64,000 nt of DNA from Strigamia acuminata. Its lineage: Eukaryota > Arthropoda > Chilopoda > Geophilomorpha > Linotaeniidae. The DNA lies in the NCBI GenBank assembly GCA_949358305.1, contig OX442315.1, positions 310,001 through 374,000 on the forward strand, given 5' to 3'. Below the pieces are notes generated by a model. It was given only the letters and a program-made list of their open reading frames with translations, did not search any database and was not told the DNA's origin. A program made the position numbers and the translations under genes. Position 1 is the stretch's first letter; each line of letters starts with the position of its first letter. Shown here one piece after another: positions 1 through 10,600 of this stretch.

Positions 1-301
1 TTACGTGACGACACACACCACCTGTCATCTGCTCAAATGAGCACTTATTGTTTATCTTGTTCTGTTTGTTTCATCCATTAGTTTTGTCTTTCTGTAAAGA
101 ACAAGTCAGTGTATTGAAACAATGATTTGTTCTGTGTTTTCATTGTGTTTGAGATCGAGGGCGTTTAGCCTCGAACCGGGCTTTTATGTAACACACTTAC
201 TTTTGTAATAAAAGATGGCGGACGCGTGTCCGATTTATCCGCCCAGCCAAAATGATGTTTCCGAGTTATTTCTGCAGCGCACAGGCCATCACAACTCTTC
301 A
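1..301 (+). repeat. 5' LTR of copia element (truncated by window edge)
   Basis: These bases repeat 6495-6795 at an offset of 6494. The LTR ends in CTTCA just before the primer-binding site. A polyadenylation signal AATAAA lies at 207-212. The first 165 bases of the LTR (equivalent to 6330-6494) are outside the window. Confidence 0.95.
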
Positions 302-1428
302 AAGTGGTAGCAGAGGGTAAAAACGATCTGGCAACGACGTTTTTGGAGAAGAAACGGCCATTTTGCGACTACGAGAAGTCGCCGAGTGTGCGCCCGCCCA
401 GCTCGTCGTAAAAACGAGTGTTTGGTGCGGATTTCAACGCAGAATCGTCGCGACAACGTGTGCGGACGATTCCTTGGCATCGGCGGAGCATCTACGGACA
501 ATTTCGTCGCGGATTAGTGTTTTTTTTCGTCGTCTCGACGTCGTGCAAATAAACGACGGTCGAGATTTGTGTTTTCTGTATTCTACGAGTGGCTGCGAGT
601 GCCAGCGCTTCGTGGGATTTTTCAACAGTGTTGTGTGGTCAATTACACCCACAACAGGATCTTTTTCGACGGTAGGAACTTTATTTGTCGTTTTTGTGCG
701 AAATAAGCACGTTTGGACGCCATCACGGAAGATTTTCGCGACGGCGGCCATTTTCTTTTTCGATTTATCGTCGCGAACGACGATTTTGACAGCATACAGA
801 GAGGTCTGTAGCCACCGAGAAGTCCTGCACACGATAAGCGTGTGTGCAGGCATTATTTTCCGTGATTTGAACCCCGGAGTTCATCTCACGAAGGCGCGGA
901 CGAGCGCGACGTTGATTTTCCCGCGATCGCACGGAAGTGTGCACGCGGACGGCACGACAGCCCATTTTCCGTGCGTACGACGACGTGGGAGCAACGTTTC
1001 GTCCTCGAGGGACGTTATTGCGACGCTTTGCACCCGCAATTCGCCGCAACTTTACCATCTTAACACCGAAAAAGTGTATTTTTTGATTTATTTATTATCT
1101 CGTGAAACTTTGTATAGTTTTAAGGTTTTTGTTTTTTCCCTTGTTAGAATCGGTGCTACCCTACGTCCAGTCGGGCACGTAGCACTGTATTCTTGGCTAG
1201 GCTTATCCACGGCCACCCAACCATCCCGCGGGCCCCAGGAGGCGCGAACGGAAGAGTTGGGGGATTGCTAGTCAAGGTTTTCCAATCTCACTTATTGAGA
1301 TTCCCCGGGTTGTGTGCATTATTCGCCTTCACTTTTGGGGGAATTGTGCATCCGTGCGACGAATTTTTAAGTGATTTGTGTGATTTGTGCTTCGCTTTTT
1401 CACTGGATTTCGTCGCAAATTTCCCGAA
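302..1428 (+). other. Long copia leader with an unexplained 302-codon open frame
   Basis: The leader between the LTR and gag is about 1.1 kb. An ATG-initiated frame runs from 363 to 1271, ending 158 bases before the gag-pol ATG and in a different frame. I recognise no domain in it. The DNA is rich in CGACG-like words and poor in TA, so the other strand is also partly open (434-853, 765-1058). It could be packaging/leader RNA or an extra protein. Confidence 0.5.
305..316 (+). other. Primer-binding site for initiator tRNA-Met
   Basis: TGGTAGCAGAGG starts three bases after the LTR. It is complementary to the 3' end, including CCA, of animal initiator tRNA-Met. It primes minus-strand DNA synthesis. 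Confidence 0.85.
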
Positions 1429-4400
1429 ATGGCGTCCTACGACCGCCATGATGATTACAAGGACGTGAAAAAGTTGGACGGAACCAACTACCCGACTTGG
1501 AGCGTACAAGTCCAGCTCCTTCTCCAATCGTACGGAGTTTGGGGCCACGTGACCGGCAAGACTAAAGAGCCGCCGGCCGGATCACCGTTTCGAGAAACAA
1601 GGGATTTCGAGAAAGGCGAAGAAAGGGCTCGCTCCACTATTTGTCTGACTTGCGGCGAAGCCCAGCAGGTTGTGGCTGTCGCCCACGCTACTGCGAAGGA
1701 GGTCTGGGACGCACTGAAAGCTGCTTACCAGCCCACGACACGGGCACGCAAAGCCCGTCTTCGCAGGGAATTTTTGGACATGCGGTTGCATGAAAACGAA
1801 GAGATGTTTGTTTTCACCGCACGAGTTGACCGAAAGGTCGTACAACTTGCCGACGTTAAAATTAAAATTACGGACGAGTTTCACGCCTTTCAATACCTCG
1901 ACCTGCTGCCACCCCAATATGAACCGGTCAAGCAGACGGTTTATCACTGGGGTGACGCAGAGTTCACGGCAGCAGCGGTCAAAGAACGCCTGGTAGGCGA
2001 ATATAATCGCTTACACGTAACGACCGACGAATTTGGCGTGCCTTCCAAGACGCCATTGGAGAGCACTGGCGCTTTCTTTAACCAAGGCGGAAGACAACGC
2101 GGACGTGGTGGAACTGCACCCGGCGGCCCACGCATCTGTTTCACTTGCGGTGGGACGGGTCACTTCGCCCGTGAATGCCCTACTCCACCGAAACAGCAAT
2201 TCCAAGCAAAGGGAAACCAAACTGGACAATTTAGAGGCAACCCACGTGGAAAGGGGCGTGGAAGGGGCCAACAAAAGGCCACTGTCACCCAGGCTGACAT
2301 ATTCAGCGACTCTCCAGTCTCTTATTACTCTGCGGCGGTTTGGCTTCAACAACAACCCCCTGTGCCGGCTTCCCACGTGTCTCACGCGAATTATGATTCG
2401 CAATGGTACGTCGACACAGGGGCGACGGACCATTTCTCCTTCAACAAAGACTGGTTCTCCGACTTCAAGCCATTAACTGGCCACGTGCAACAGGGAGAAG
2501 GAAAGTCGAGAATCGAAGGAATAGGAAATGTGACATTGACATCGATTTACGGAACCCGCACCCGTGCACTTACATTGCAAAATGTATTTTATGCACCCAA
2601 CTTTAGGAAGAATTTGATTTCGTTGGGTCGCACGGATGAAGCTGGGGCAACAACCATGATTAAAAATGGCAAAATGGTTATTTATAACGACAAAATTGAT
2701 GACCCTTCCATCACTGCGGAACGCACGAGTGATCGGATGTATAAGGTCAATTGTCGTATTTCTCCTGTGAACACTGCCGCATTACCTGCGCAACAGGCTG
2801 CGACAGTGTCTTCTAGTCCGCTTATAAAAGGCGATGAAGTTGTAAATTCGATACTAACATACCCTAGTTTTAAGGACGCATTAACCCAAAATTCGAGTGA
2901 GTCAGGGAAACCTGCACCAGCGATAAAGGGGCAAGCGAGTGTTGCGAACAACGCGCCTGCGAAAGTTATGACTAATGCGCAAGCGAATGTTTCAAATAAA
3001 ATCAAGGCAAAGACTGCCAATGCCTCTAAGGAGGCAAGTTCAATTGTGCAGAACAAAGCAGACAAAGCAGAGAATGGGAACAATTCTACTAATGGGGTTA
3101 AAACTTTTGACAAGAAAGACAAGGCCCAAACTATGGACATTTGGCACTCCCGCTTAGGGCATTTAAATGCAAAGGGAATTGCGGGTTTAGAAAAGTCAAC
3201 TGATGTTTTTGGGCTGAAACTCTCGAATAAGGAGTTGTCGACGTGTGACTTTTGCGCCAGGGCGAAGAGCACACGTGCTAGTTTTCCCCCAATAATTGGA
3301 ATCACGACAAAAAGTATTTTGGAAATAGTGCACTTAGACGTGTGGGGCCCCGCTCCAGTTCAAACATTGGGTGGGGCATACTATTATCTCATTCTCATCG
3401 ATGATTTTTCCCGCTTTATGTGGATAATTATCATGAAACGGAAAAGTGAAGTTTTAGGACATTTCAAGCGGTGGCTACTTGAAGTTGAGCGAACGACCTC
3501 TAAGAAGGTAAAGGCCATAAAAACCGATAATGGAGGGGAGTTCATATCTAGACAATGGGACGCTTATGTGGCGACAATTGGGCTTAAGTGTATGAGGACT
3601 AATGCATACAGCCCAGAAATGAATTCGGTCGCCGAACGGGCGAACCGTACCATTCTTAATGGTACTCGGGCACTTCTTTTTGAGAACAAATTTCCCGCCA
3701 CTTTATGGGCAGAGCTTGCCGTTTCAGTTGTATATCTGAAAAACCGTTTTCCACATACGGGAATTGGGGGAAAAACACCTTATTCTGTGTTTTATGATAA
3801 GAAATTGTCCCTTCGCCATGTCAAGTGCATTGGCTCATTGACTTATGTCCATATCCCATCTCAGACTCGGGGTGGGAAATTACAAGACAGGGCATGGGCT
3901 GGGGCATTAATTGGATACGCCGCTTCTACACGCGGCTATAGAATTTGGGATCCGAATAAAAATCAGGTGTTTTTGTCTAAACACGTCAAAATTTTTGAAA
4001 ACAATTTCTGGTTTGAATTAGGGACGGTCACGTCGCCTGAATTGGAGAATGACTTTGATACTTCGAGTTCGGACTCGTTCAATGGGTCATTTTCTGACGA
4101 CGACAGTGTTGCTGGCGACCCGATAGTTCAGAAGGCTCCGGGGATCCCGGAGGTCCTAGAAGTTCCGGAGATTCCGGAACCCCCTCCTGCGATACAGGAA
4201 GTCCCACAACCTGTTCCGCAGCAAAAAGTGAAACCCGCACTGCCCACGACCCCAAAGCCTACTTTTAGACCTGAATTGAGGCCAGTCGCTAAACAGGCAG
4301 CTCAGCAACCCCCACTCATGCCCGTTGAGGGGAACCCTATTCTTGGGGACGGGGATACAGAGGATGAGCCTGTTGAAGAAATTGGTGGGGCGAAGGGGGA

Positions 4401-6312
4401 TGATGGGAATTACTTCAACATCTACCCTGACAATGATGGGGAACCTGAAATTCCTCCTGGGATTCAAACACGGCGTGGATCACGATCAAGGAAAAAGCAA
4501 GGGAACGTGATGTTACATCCGGAACTACTGCCGTTAAACATGGCGGAATGGGAACGACGCGCATCCGTCCGTAAAGACGGAGCGACGGCGGGACAAATAG
4601 ATGTGGTTTACATCACGCCCTTAAAGGACAAGATAAGAAGTCGAGTTGATATCGCACGGTGGTGCGATGAAGAAGGGTACGCATATGATGCGACCTTATT
4701 TGACTTTAAGACATTAGAGGGGGACGGTGAACCGTTAGGGTTTGCAGGTTTCTGTGCCGTCGAGCCAGAAACCTACGAAGAAGCCATGTACCACATCAAG
4801 CGTCCTGATTGGATAAAAGCCATGAGAGAGGAAATTGATGTGTTCGATGAAAGAACGGTTTACAAGGAAGTTGACAAAACAACTTTAGACGAGGGTACGA
4901 CTCTCTTGGGATCGAAATGGATATACAAAATGAAGCGCGACCACACGGGTGTTATCCAACGCTACCGAGCCCGACTCGTCGCACAGGGCTTTAAGCAAAA
5001 GCCCGGAGTTGACTTTACGGAGGTGTTCTCCCCCGTCGTCAACTTCGTGCTAGTGATAGTGTTCTTTTGCACTTTGGTGATACTCAAGGAATGGCGGGAT
5101 TTACACCTGGATATCAAGGCCGCGTACCTTTACGGGGACCTCGATACGGTACAGTACATGGAGATCCCCAAGGGATATCGTACCGCCCATAATAAGCATA
5201 AATGCTGGATGCTTTTAAAAGCACTTTATGGATTACACCAATCCGGTCGTATGTGGTACCAGGTCCTCCACATACGACTACTGGAATTAGGCTTTCAACC
5301 GTTGTTGGGTTTAAACTGTGTCTATGCCCTAGACAACGACGCGATAGTCGTCTTCTACGTGGACGATATCGTGCTGTTCTCGAAGGATGACTATGTGGAA
5401 CAATGCGTTTTGAAGTGGTTACGGGAATCGTTTGAAGTAGTGAGTCTGGGACCCGTAACTTTACTTTTAGGAATCGAGTTTGATAGGTCCGGGGGCATGA
5501 TTAAAATCCACCAACGGAAATATATTGAAAAGCTTTGTAAAGCGTACGGGATTGACTCGTGCCATCGAGTAAAGGTTCCAGTAACCCCGGGAACCATGAT
5601 TCAAGGTGTAAGAACCGGAGAAAAAGTCGACACCTCATTCCCGTACAGATCTCTGGTCGGAAGTCTGTTGTTCATCGCCAGCCGAACCAGACCCGACATA
5701 CTGTTTTCAGTAATAGTGCTTTCCCAGTATAACGAGACGCATTCGACGCGCCATGTCAATATGTTACTGCAGGTCCTGCGATATTTGGCCACCACGTCGA
5801 ATTATTCGATTAACTTATCGAACTGTAAAAACGAGAACTTGACAGTTTACACCGACGCGTCGTTTGCCCTAGATCAAGACAGACGACGAAGCTTTGGGGG
5901 ACATATTGTCTATATGGGTGGCATTCCCATTTCGTGGAATTGCCACAAACAATCGATGACCTCCCTGTCGATCATGGAGAGCGAATTTCTCGCCGTGGTC
6001 GATGGGGTGAAAGAAGTTATTTGGCTCGAGCGCCTTTACGACGCGAAAATAATGTTTTGTCTCGAGCGAAATACGCCCTGTGTTTTCGCGGATAGCCAGC
6101 CGGCTATCCAATACTGTAAGAATAGGATCGAGAACAGGGCAAATAAACATATAGACGTGAAGCTCCATTTCGTTAGAGATTGGTTTGAGAAAGGAACGTT
6201 TTTGATCGAGCATGTTTCCGGCGAATTAAATGTCGCGGATATTCTGACGAAATGGTTAGCTAAATCCAGATTGAACGCGCTATGCGAATACATCTTTGTA
6301 ATTGACAAATAG
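1429..6312 (+). CDS. Copia gag-pol polyprotein (1,627 aa)
   Basis: This single frame needs no frameshift. I start at the ATG at 1429 (context CGAAATGG, MASYDRHDD) rather than 1387, because the gag-like start motif LDGTNYPTW follows it. In order: a UBN2/gag region (about 20-210); a CCHC zinc knuckle (C237, C240, H245, C250); an aspartic protease DTG (D329-G331); a pre-integrase HHCC finger beginning at H573/H578; an integrase core with D637, D700 and E736, the last pair 35 residues apart; reverse transcriptase with YVDD at 1310-1313; and RNase H starting at D1476 with MESE and ADSQ motifs. All visible catalytic residues are present and no stop interrupts the frame, so it is probably translatable. 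The segment after FSPVV in the RT is unusually hydrophobic. A proline-rich, acidic linker separates integrase from RT. Confidence 0.95.
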   Translation: MASYDRHDDYKDVKKLDGTNYPTWSVQVQLLLQSYGVWGHVTGKTKEPPAGSPFRETRDFEKGEERARSTICLTCGEAQQVVAVAHATAKEVWDALKAAYQPTTRARKARLRREFLDMRLHENEEMFVFTARVDRKVVQLADVKIKITDEFHAFQYLDLLPPQYEPVKQTVYHWGDAEFTAAAVKERLVGEYNRLHVTTDEFGVPSKTPLESTGAFFNQGGRQRGRGGTAPGGPRICFTCGGTGHFARECPTPPKQQFQAKGNQTGQFRGNPRGKGRGRGQQKATVTQADIFSDSPVSYYSAAVWLQQQPPVPASHVSHANYDSQWYVDTGATDHFSFNKDWFSDFKPLTGHVQQGEGKSRIEGIGNVTLTSIYGTRTRALTLQNVFYAPNFRKNLISLGRTDEAGATTMIKNGKMVIYNDKIDDPSITAERTSDRMYKVNCRISPVNTAALPAQQAATVSSSPLIKGDEVVNSILTYPSFKDALTQNSSESGKPAPAIKGQASVANNAPAKVMTNAQANVSNKIKAKTANASKEASSIVQNKADKAENGNNSTNGVKTFDKKDKAQTMDIWHSRLGHLNAKGIAGLEKSTDVFGLKLSNKELSTCDFCARAKSTRASFPPIIGITTKSILEIVHLDVWGPAPVQTLGGAYYYLILIDDFSRFMWIIIMKRKSEVLGHFKRWLLEVERTTSKKVKAIKTDNGGEFISRQWDAYVATIGLKCMRTNAYSPEMNSVAERANRTILNGTRALLFENKFPATLWAELAVSVVYLKNRFPHTGIGGKTPYSVFYDKKLSLRHVKCIGSLTYVHIPSQTRGGKLQDRAWAGALIGYAASTRGYRIWDPNKNQVFLSKHVKIFENNFWFELGTVTSPELENDFDTSSSDSFNGSFSDDDSVAGDPIVQKAPGIPEVLEVPEIPEPPPAIQEVPQPVPQQKVKPALPTTPKPTFRPELRPVAKQAAQQPPLMPVEGNPILGDGDTEDEPVEEIGGAKGDDGNYFNIYPDNDGEPEIPPGIQTRRGSRSRKKQGNVMLHPELLPLNMAEWERRASVRKDGATAGQIDVVYITPLKDKIRSRVDIARWCDEEGYAYDATLFDFKTLEGDGEPLGFAGFCAVEPETYEEAMYHIKRPDWIKAMREEIDVFDERTVYKEVDKTTLDEGTTLLGSKWIYKMKRDHTGVIQRYRARLVAQGFKQKPGVDFTEVFSPVVNFVLVIVFFCTLVILKEWRDLHLDIKAAYLYGDLDTVQYMEIPKGYRTAHNKHKCWMLLKALYGLHQSGRMWYQVLHIRLLELGFQPLLGLNCVYALDNDAIVVFYVDDIVLFSKDDYVEQCVLKWLRESFEVVSLGPVTLLLGIEFDRSGGMIKIHQRKYIEKLCKAYGIDSCHRVKVPVTPGTMIQGVRTGEKVDTSFPYRSLVGSLLFIASRTRPDILFSVIVLSQYNETHSTRHVNMLLQVLRYLATTSNYSINLSNCKNENLTVYTDASFALDQDRRRSFGGHIVYMGGIPISWNCHKQSMTSLSIMESEFLAVVDGVKEVIWLERLYDAKIMFCLERNTPCVFADSQPAIQYCKNRIENRANKHIDVKLHFVRDWFEKGTFLIEHVSGELNVADILTKWLAKSRLNALCEYIFVIDK

Positions 6313-6318
6313 CTAAAC

Positions 6319-6329
6319 GAAGGGGGATT
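6319..6329 (+). other. Polypurine tract
   Basis: GAAGGGGGATT directly precedes the 3' LTR, which starts TGTTAGG. It is the expected primer site for plus-strand synthesis. Confidence 0.8.
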
Positions 6330-6795
6330 TGTTAGGTTGACGTTTTCCTGTTTGTCCTCGCATCCGCGTAGATTATCAGATTGCATATTGTGGATAAATG
6401 CAATCAGTGTGTTGCCATGTTGATGTCCCGTATCGCAGTCGGTTGATTCTGATTTTTAATCCCAATGCTGGTTTTGTACCGCAACCGACTCCTATTACGT
6501 GACGACACACACCACCTGTCATCTGCTCAAATGAGCACTTATTGTTTATCTTGTTCTGTTTGTTTCATCCATTAGTTTTGTCTTTCTGTAAAGAACAAGT
6601 CAGTGTATTGAAACAATGATTTGTTCTGTGTTTTCATTGTGTTTGAGATCGAGGGCGTTTAGCCTCGAACCGGGCTTTTATGTAACACACTTACTTTTGT
6701 AATAAAAGATGGCGGACGCGTGTCCGATTTATCCGCCCAGCCAAAATGATGTTTCCGAGTTATTTCTGCAGCGCACAGGCCATCACAACTCTTCA
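6330..6795 (+). repeat. 3' LTR of copia element (466 bp)
   Basis: It runs from TGTTAGG to CTCTTCA (TG...CA ends). Its last 301 bases equal window positions 1-301. Confidence 0.95.
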
Positions 6796-6915
6796 ATCAT
6801 TTCATTAAATTCATTAAATTTATTAAATTCAACGCGGAATAGGGACAACGCGGAACAGGGAGTTTTTTGACGCGTAATGGGGACGCGCGGATCGGGGCCC
6901 CGCGGATTAGGTCCT

Positions 6916-7315
6916 GGCCGCCATAAATTACGTAACGCTGATTTTACGATTTTTAGACCCCTTCCCCCCCCTTGTAAGAAGGTCGTAACAAATCCACAAA
7001 CCCCCCCTAGAATATTAATATTACGTAACAAAACTCACTACCCCCCCCCCCAAAAAAAAAAAGAAATTTGATACAAGCTTATACTACAAAATTTTACACA
7101 AATTTAAAATTTTTTACAAAAATTTCAAAAAATTTAAAAAATTTTCACAAAAATTTCAAAAAAATTTCAAAAAATTTCAAAAAGTTTCAAAAATGTTAAA
7201 ATAAATTTTGTTACGTAAAATTATTAAGACCCCCCCCCTCCTCGTCGTAACAACCCATAACAAAATTTGAAACCCCCTCCCCCCCCTCCAGGCGTTACGT
7301 AATTTATGGACGGCC
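6916..7315. mobile_element. MITE with CCATAAATTACGTAACGC inverted ends
   Basis: The left end CCATAAATTACGTAACGC (about 6920) is matched in reverse complement by GCGTTACGTAATTTATGG near 7293-7310. The interior has C-tracts and A/T runs with further TTACGTAA copies. The outermost bases differ (GGCCG versus GGCCGT), so the exact end is approximate. Confidence 0.7.
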
Positions 7316-7321
7316 CCTATT

Positions 7322-7412
7322 TTCAAATTTTAACAGTTCAAATTTTTTGAATTTTTGAATTTTTGAATTTTTGAATTTTTGAATTTTAAAAAATTAAAAA
7401 ATTTTAAATTTG
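7322..7412. repeat. AATTTTTG microsatellite
   Basis: Tandem GAATTTTT units (at least five in a row around 7345-7385), decaying into A/T runs. Confidence 0.8.
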
Positions 7413-7677
7413 TTGATATTTTTTATATTCGTTTTCTTGACTCACGAGTACGTCCAAATCGGTGCTCCTCTCGGTGAATTCCAAGCCGGCCAATTTCCAA
7501 GTGCCTCGCTTGTTGATTAATATCGATTGGGGACAGATATTGCGATGAATTAATTGGCTCGAGTAATGTAGAAATGACAAAGCTTCCGTGATCTACATTC
7601 GAAAAGCAAGAAAAACTCGCTCGACTTAATTTAACACGAATAAGCGATGAGCTCCTCAGCTCAGATGCAATTATCAC

Positions 7678-10600
7678 CTGAAGGATGCCGTATTTGATCT
7701 CTTTGTCGAGGAAATTGTACTCCTGAAATAAAAAAAACCAAACTTATCAATCTCTCCATGGCAACTGACAATGTGTCTCATCAAAGTCCATTAACGGGCT
7801 GTCATGGCAACACATGGAAGAGCAGCGAACCTTTGGCGTCGTCGGCACGTTTTGCTGCAGTCTTTCCTCTTGGTAAGCGAGCACGTTGGCCAAACTGGCC
7901 ATCACCGGCTCTGTAGCAAAAGCCAAAGTGTCACTAAACCAACGAAACAAGAACAATAAGTACGAGTAAATCCTGAACATCTTTTTAATTTTAATTTTTA
8001 ATTTTTAATTTTCAATTTTATTCAAATATTGAAAAAGAAGAAGAAACAGTTGAGACAAATTCGAGAAAGGAAATGAAAGCGAGAGAAAAAGTGCACAAAT
8101 GTACTTGTAGTGGTTTCATCAACAGTAATTAGACTGTGGAGGCTTCATTAAAGACCCATTTTGCCGAGTCTGAATAAGCCTCGAGTGACTGTGTGCATAG
8201 TAACCACTAACACTCCACTCGAGCGAGGCACACTTTGTTACTTAACGCTTCTCCCACGTCTACCAATTCATTTAGTCATAGAGAAAATAAGTTTCTAACT
8301 GTGCAAACAATAAGATAAAAAAATAGATCTCACTCAAACACAAGTTTAAATCCACAATAAACATTTAGAGAGTTATCAAATTTTTTAAACAGCTTTTCAA
8401 AATGGCAGCTTGGCATTTGCAATTCGGATCGCCATTATGGTTTAATGTGAATCTGACAAGGTGTCGACATCAATTTATCAGGGAACTTATCAGAGAAAAT
8501 TGAGTTGACAATTTACTTTGCTCGAGTGTATTAATAAACGGTGTTCGATAGCAAACCGCATTATTTTCATTTCGGCTGGAGATGGACACAAAAGGAAAGG
8601 AAAAGCACGAAAAAAGCAACACGTCACGGCGAATTAAGGTGAGCCGACAAGTGGCCTAACCAACTGCTCACACTTTGCTTCCTTCCCACGTTTCAGCCAA
8701 ATTCAATACTTTGTGCTACACAATTTAATTTAGCACATTAGAAAATGTAAGGAAAAAAAATACACCATGCTTATTTTAGTTTCAAATGATTGAGATTCAG
8801 TGACACAACATTATTGTCTCCACACCTTGTGGTGAATGGTGAATGGTTGACCGATTGTAATGGTTTGGCTGCACTGTCCACACACTGTCCACAATTGTGG
8901 TCATAAAAATTGTTAGTGTACTGCACTCACGCCGTTACAAGTTGAAATGAATGTTTCCATTACTAGCAAATTTAAGGAACACCACCTTGCTGTCAATCAA
9001 TGTTTTCTTTATCTGTCACTTATCTGGTTTGGTGGTCACAAATGAAACCATCCATTTCAACGGAACAGCCCACGACACACAAGTTAACCCTCAGATGGAC
9101 AATCTACAAAGACGACACTTTGGTGCCCATAATGTACCAAATTTGGGACAAAATAATTAAATCCGGAAGGCCGTTGGCTTAAGCGCTGTTAGGGTAGTGC
9201 GAAAAATTGTCGCACTTGACGCTACTGTCGTTGAGCCAAGAAAATTAATTTGAAGTGAAAAAGTTTAATTTATCCTAAAAAATTTAATTTTAAATGTATA
9301 TTTTAGCCAGAAATGGAACTATAATCACATGTGTTGGACTACTAGCGCCATACGGTGTCTGCTGATAAAAATTGGAAGCACTAAGTAAAAGCGCTTTTAT
9401 AAGATTGGGAGACGCCAACTTAAATTTAAGCTGGAATTTCTAAGGGGCAGAATTTTCAAAGATGAATAAATAAATAAATAATGTACAGAACACTCCAAAT
9501 TTTTTTGGAAACAAACATTATCGTTGTGTGAACAAAGTCAGAAATTTTCAGAAAATTATATTAAACCAAAAAAAAGTTTTCCTATTCAATAAACCCTTTT
9601 GGAAAAAATCAGTAAAGGTCTATTGTAGAGGGTAGAGCTTGAAATACCTGGATTCTTCGACCGGATGAATAACCAACAACAATTTCGGATGTTTTAGTCT
9701 TTCCAATTCTCGAATGCTTTGACGAAGAATCTCCGTGATGGTTTCCTTGCGCCGGGGTTTGTGTAATTTTTCAGCCACCTTCTTCTCAAACACGAACACC
9801 GACGCTTCCTTTGAACAAAAAGAAAGAAAGAAAAGATAAAACAAAAATCAATTACTGCCCTATACATTTCTTTTAAAAGCAATTATGAATTTTCGCATCA
9901 ACTTCTTTCAAATTTAGAGCAAAAAATTAAGCCTTTCGTTACTTTTGCTCCTTTCTTTGTCTTCCTTCCTCTCGGCCATTGTTAAGTAATGGCAAAATGC
10001 TGAGCCAATAGCCACGAAAACTACCTTTTTCAATCTTAATCTCTAAATGGTTAATAGAATGTCACGAGCCTCTGGATTAGAACACCAAACAATGTCATTT
10101 TCAAACAGCTCTCCTCATTGGTCGGATTTTACACTTAATGGTAATGTGATGGGTGCAACATTGCACAACTTACGCCATTTCTATGGAGATGAGCTTTTGT
10201 TTTGGCTGAAAAAAAAAATAATCAATGATGCAAATTTAGATGAAAAATATTTTAAATTAAAATCTCCAATGAAATGAAACGATTGTCATTTTCCCCATAC
10301 ATAATAACAAGGCATTTTCGTGCGCATTTCTGATTTAATTGCAACAATCTATTCTTAATTTTGTTAAGCCCCTGGGAGAAAAGAAAAGAAAAGTATTCGA
10401 ACAAATTCAGCAAGATTTTGCAACTTTTTTGATTTATTGCCACGTATAGTCAGTGCACTGTTTGTTGCAGTTTCCAATACACTCGTGCCGTTGTAAGAAA
10501 ATTTTCCAGACTATTGCCCGACGTGAATGGCCACTTTAGGCTTGAGCGAAGGTTCCCCGGAGAGACCGTGCCATTCATTCGCACTACCCTCTTCTCTTCC

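Larger units (their letters stand above)
1..6795 (+). mobile_element. Ty1/copia LTR retrotransposon, nearly complete
   Basis: The order is LTR, primer-binding site, long leader, one gag-pol frame, purine tract, LTR. Domain order protease-integrase-RT-RNase H is diagnostic of Ty1/copia rather than gypsy. The first 301 bases match 6495-6795 with no difference I could find, so the insertion looks recent. The left edge of the window cuts the 5' LTR, so the target-site duplication cannot be checked. The element is antisense to the SCYL2-like gene and lies downstream of its last visible exon, so it is probably intronic. Confidence 0.95.

Noticed and set aside
7423-7677. 84-aa minus-strand frame following the SCYL2-like exon
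   Set aside because: It starts at the donor site GTGATAATT and does not resemble the next part of SCYL2; read as intron.
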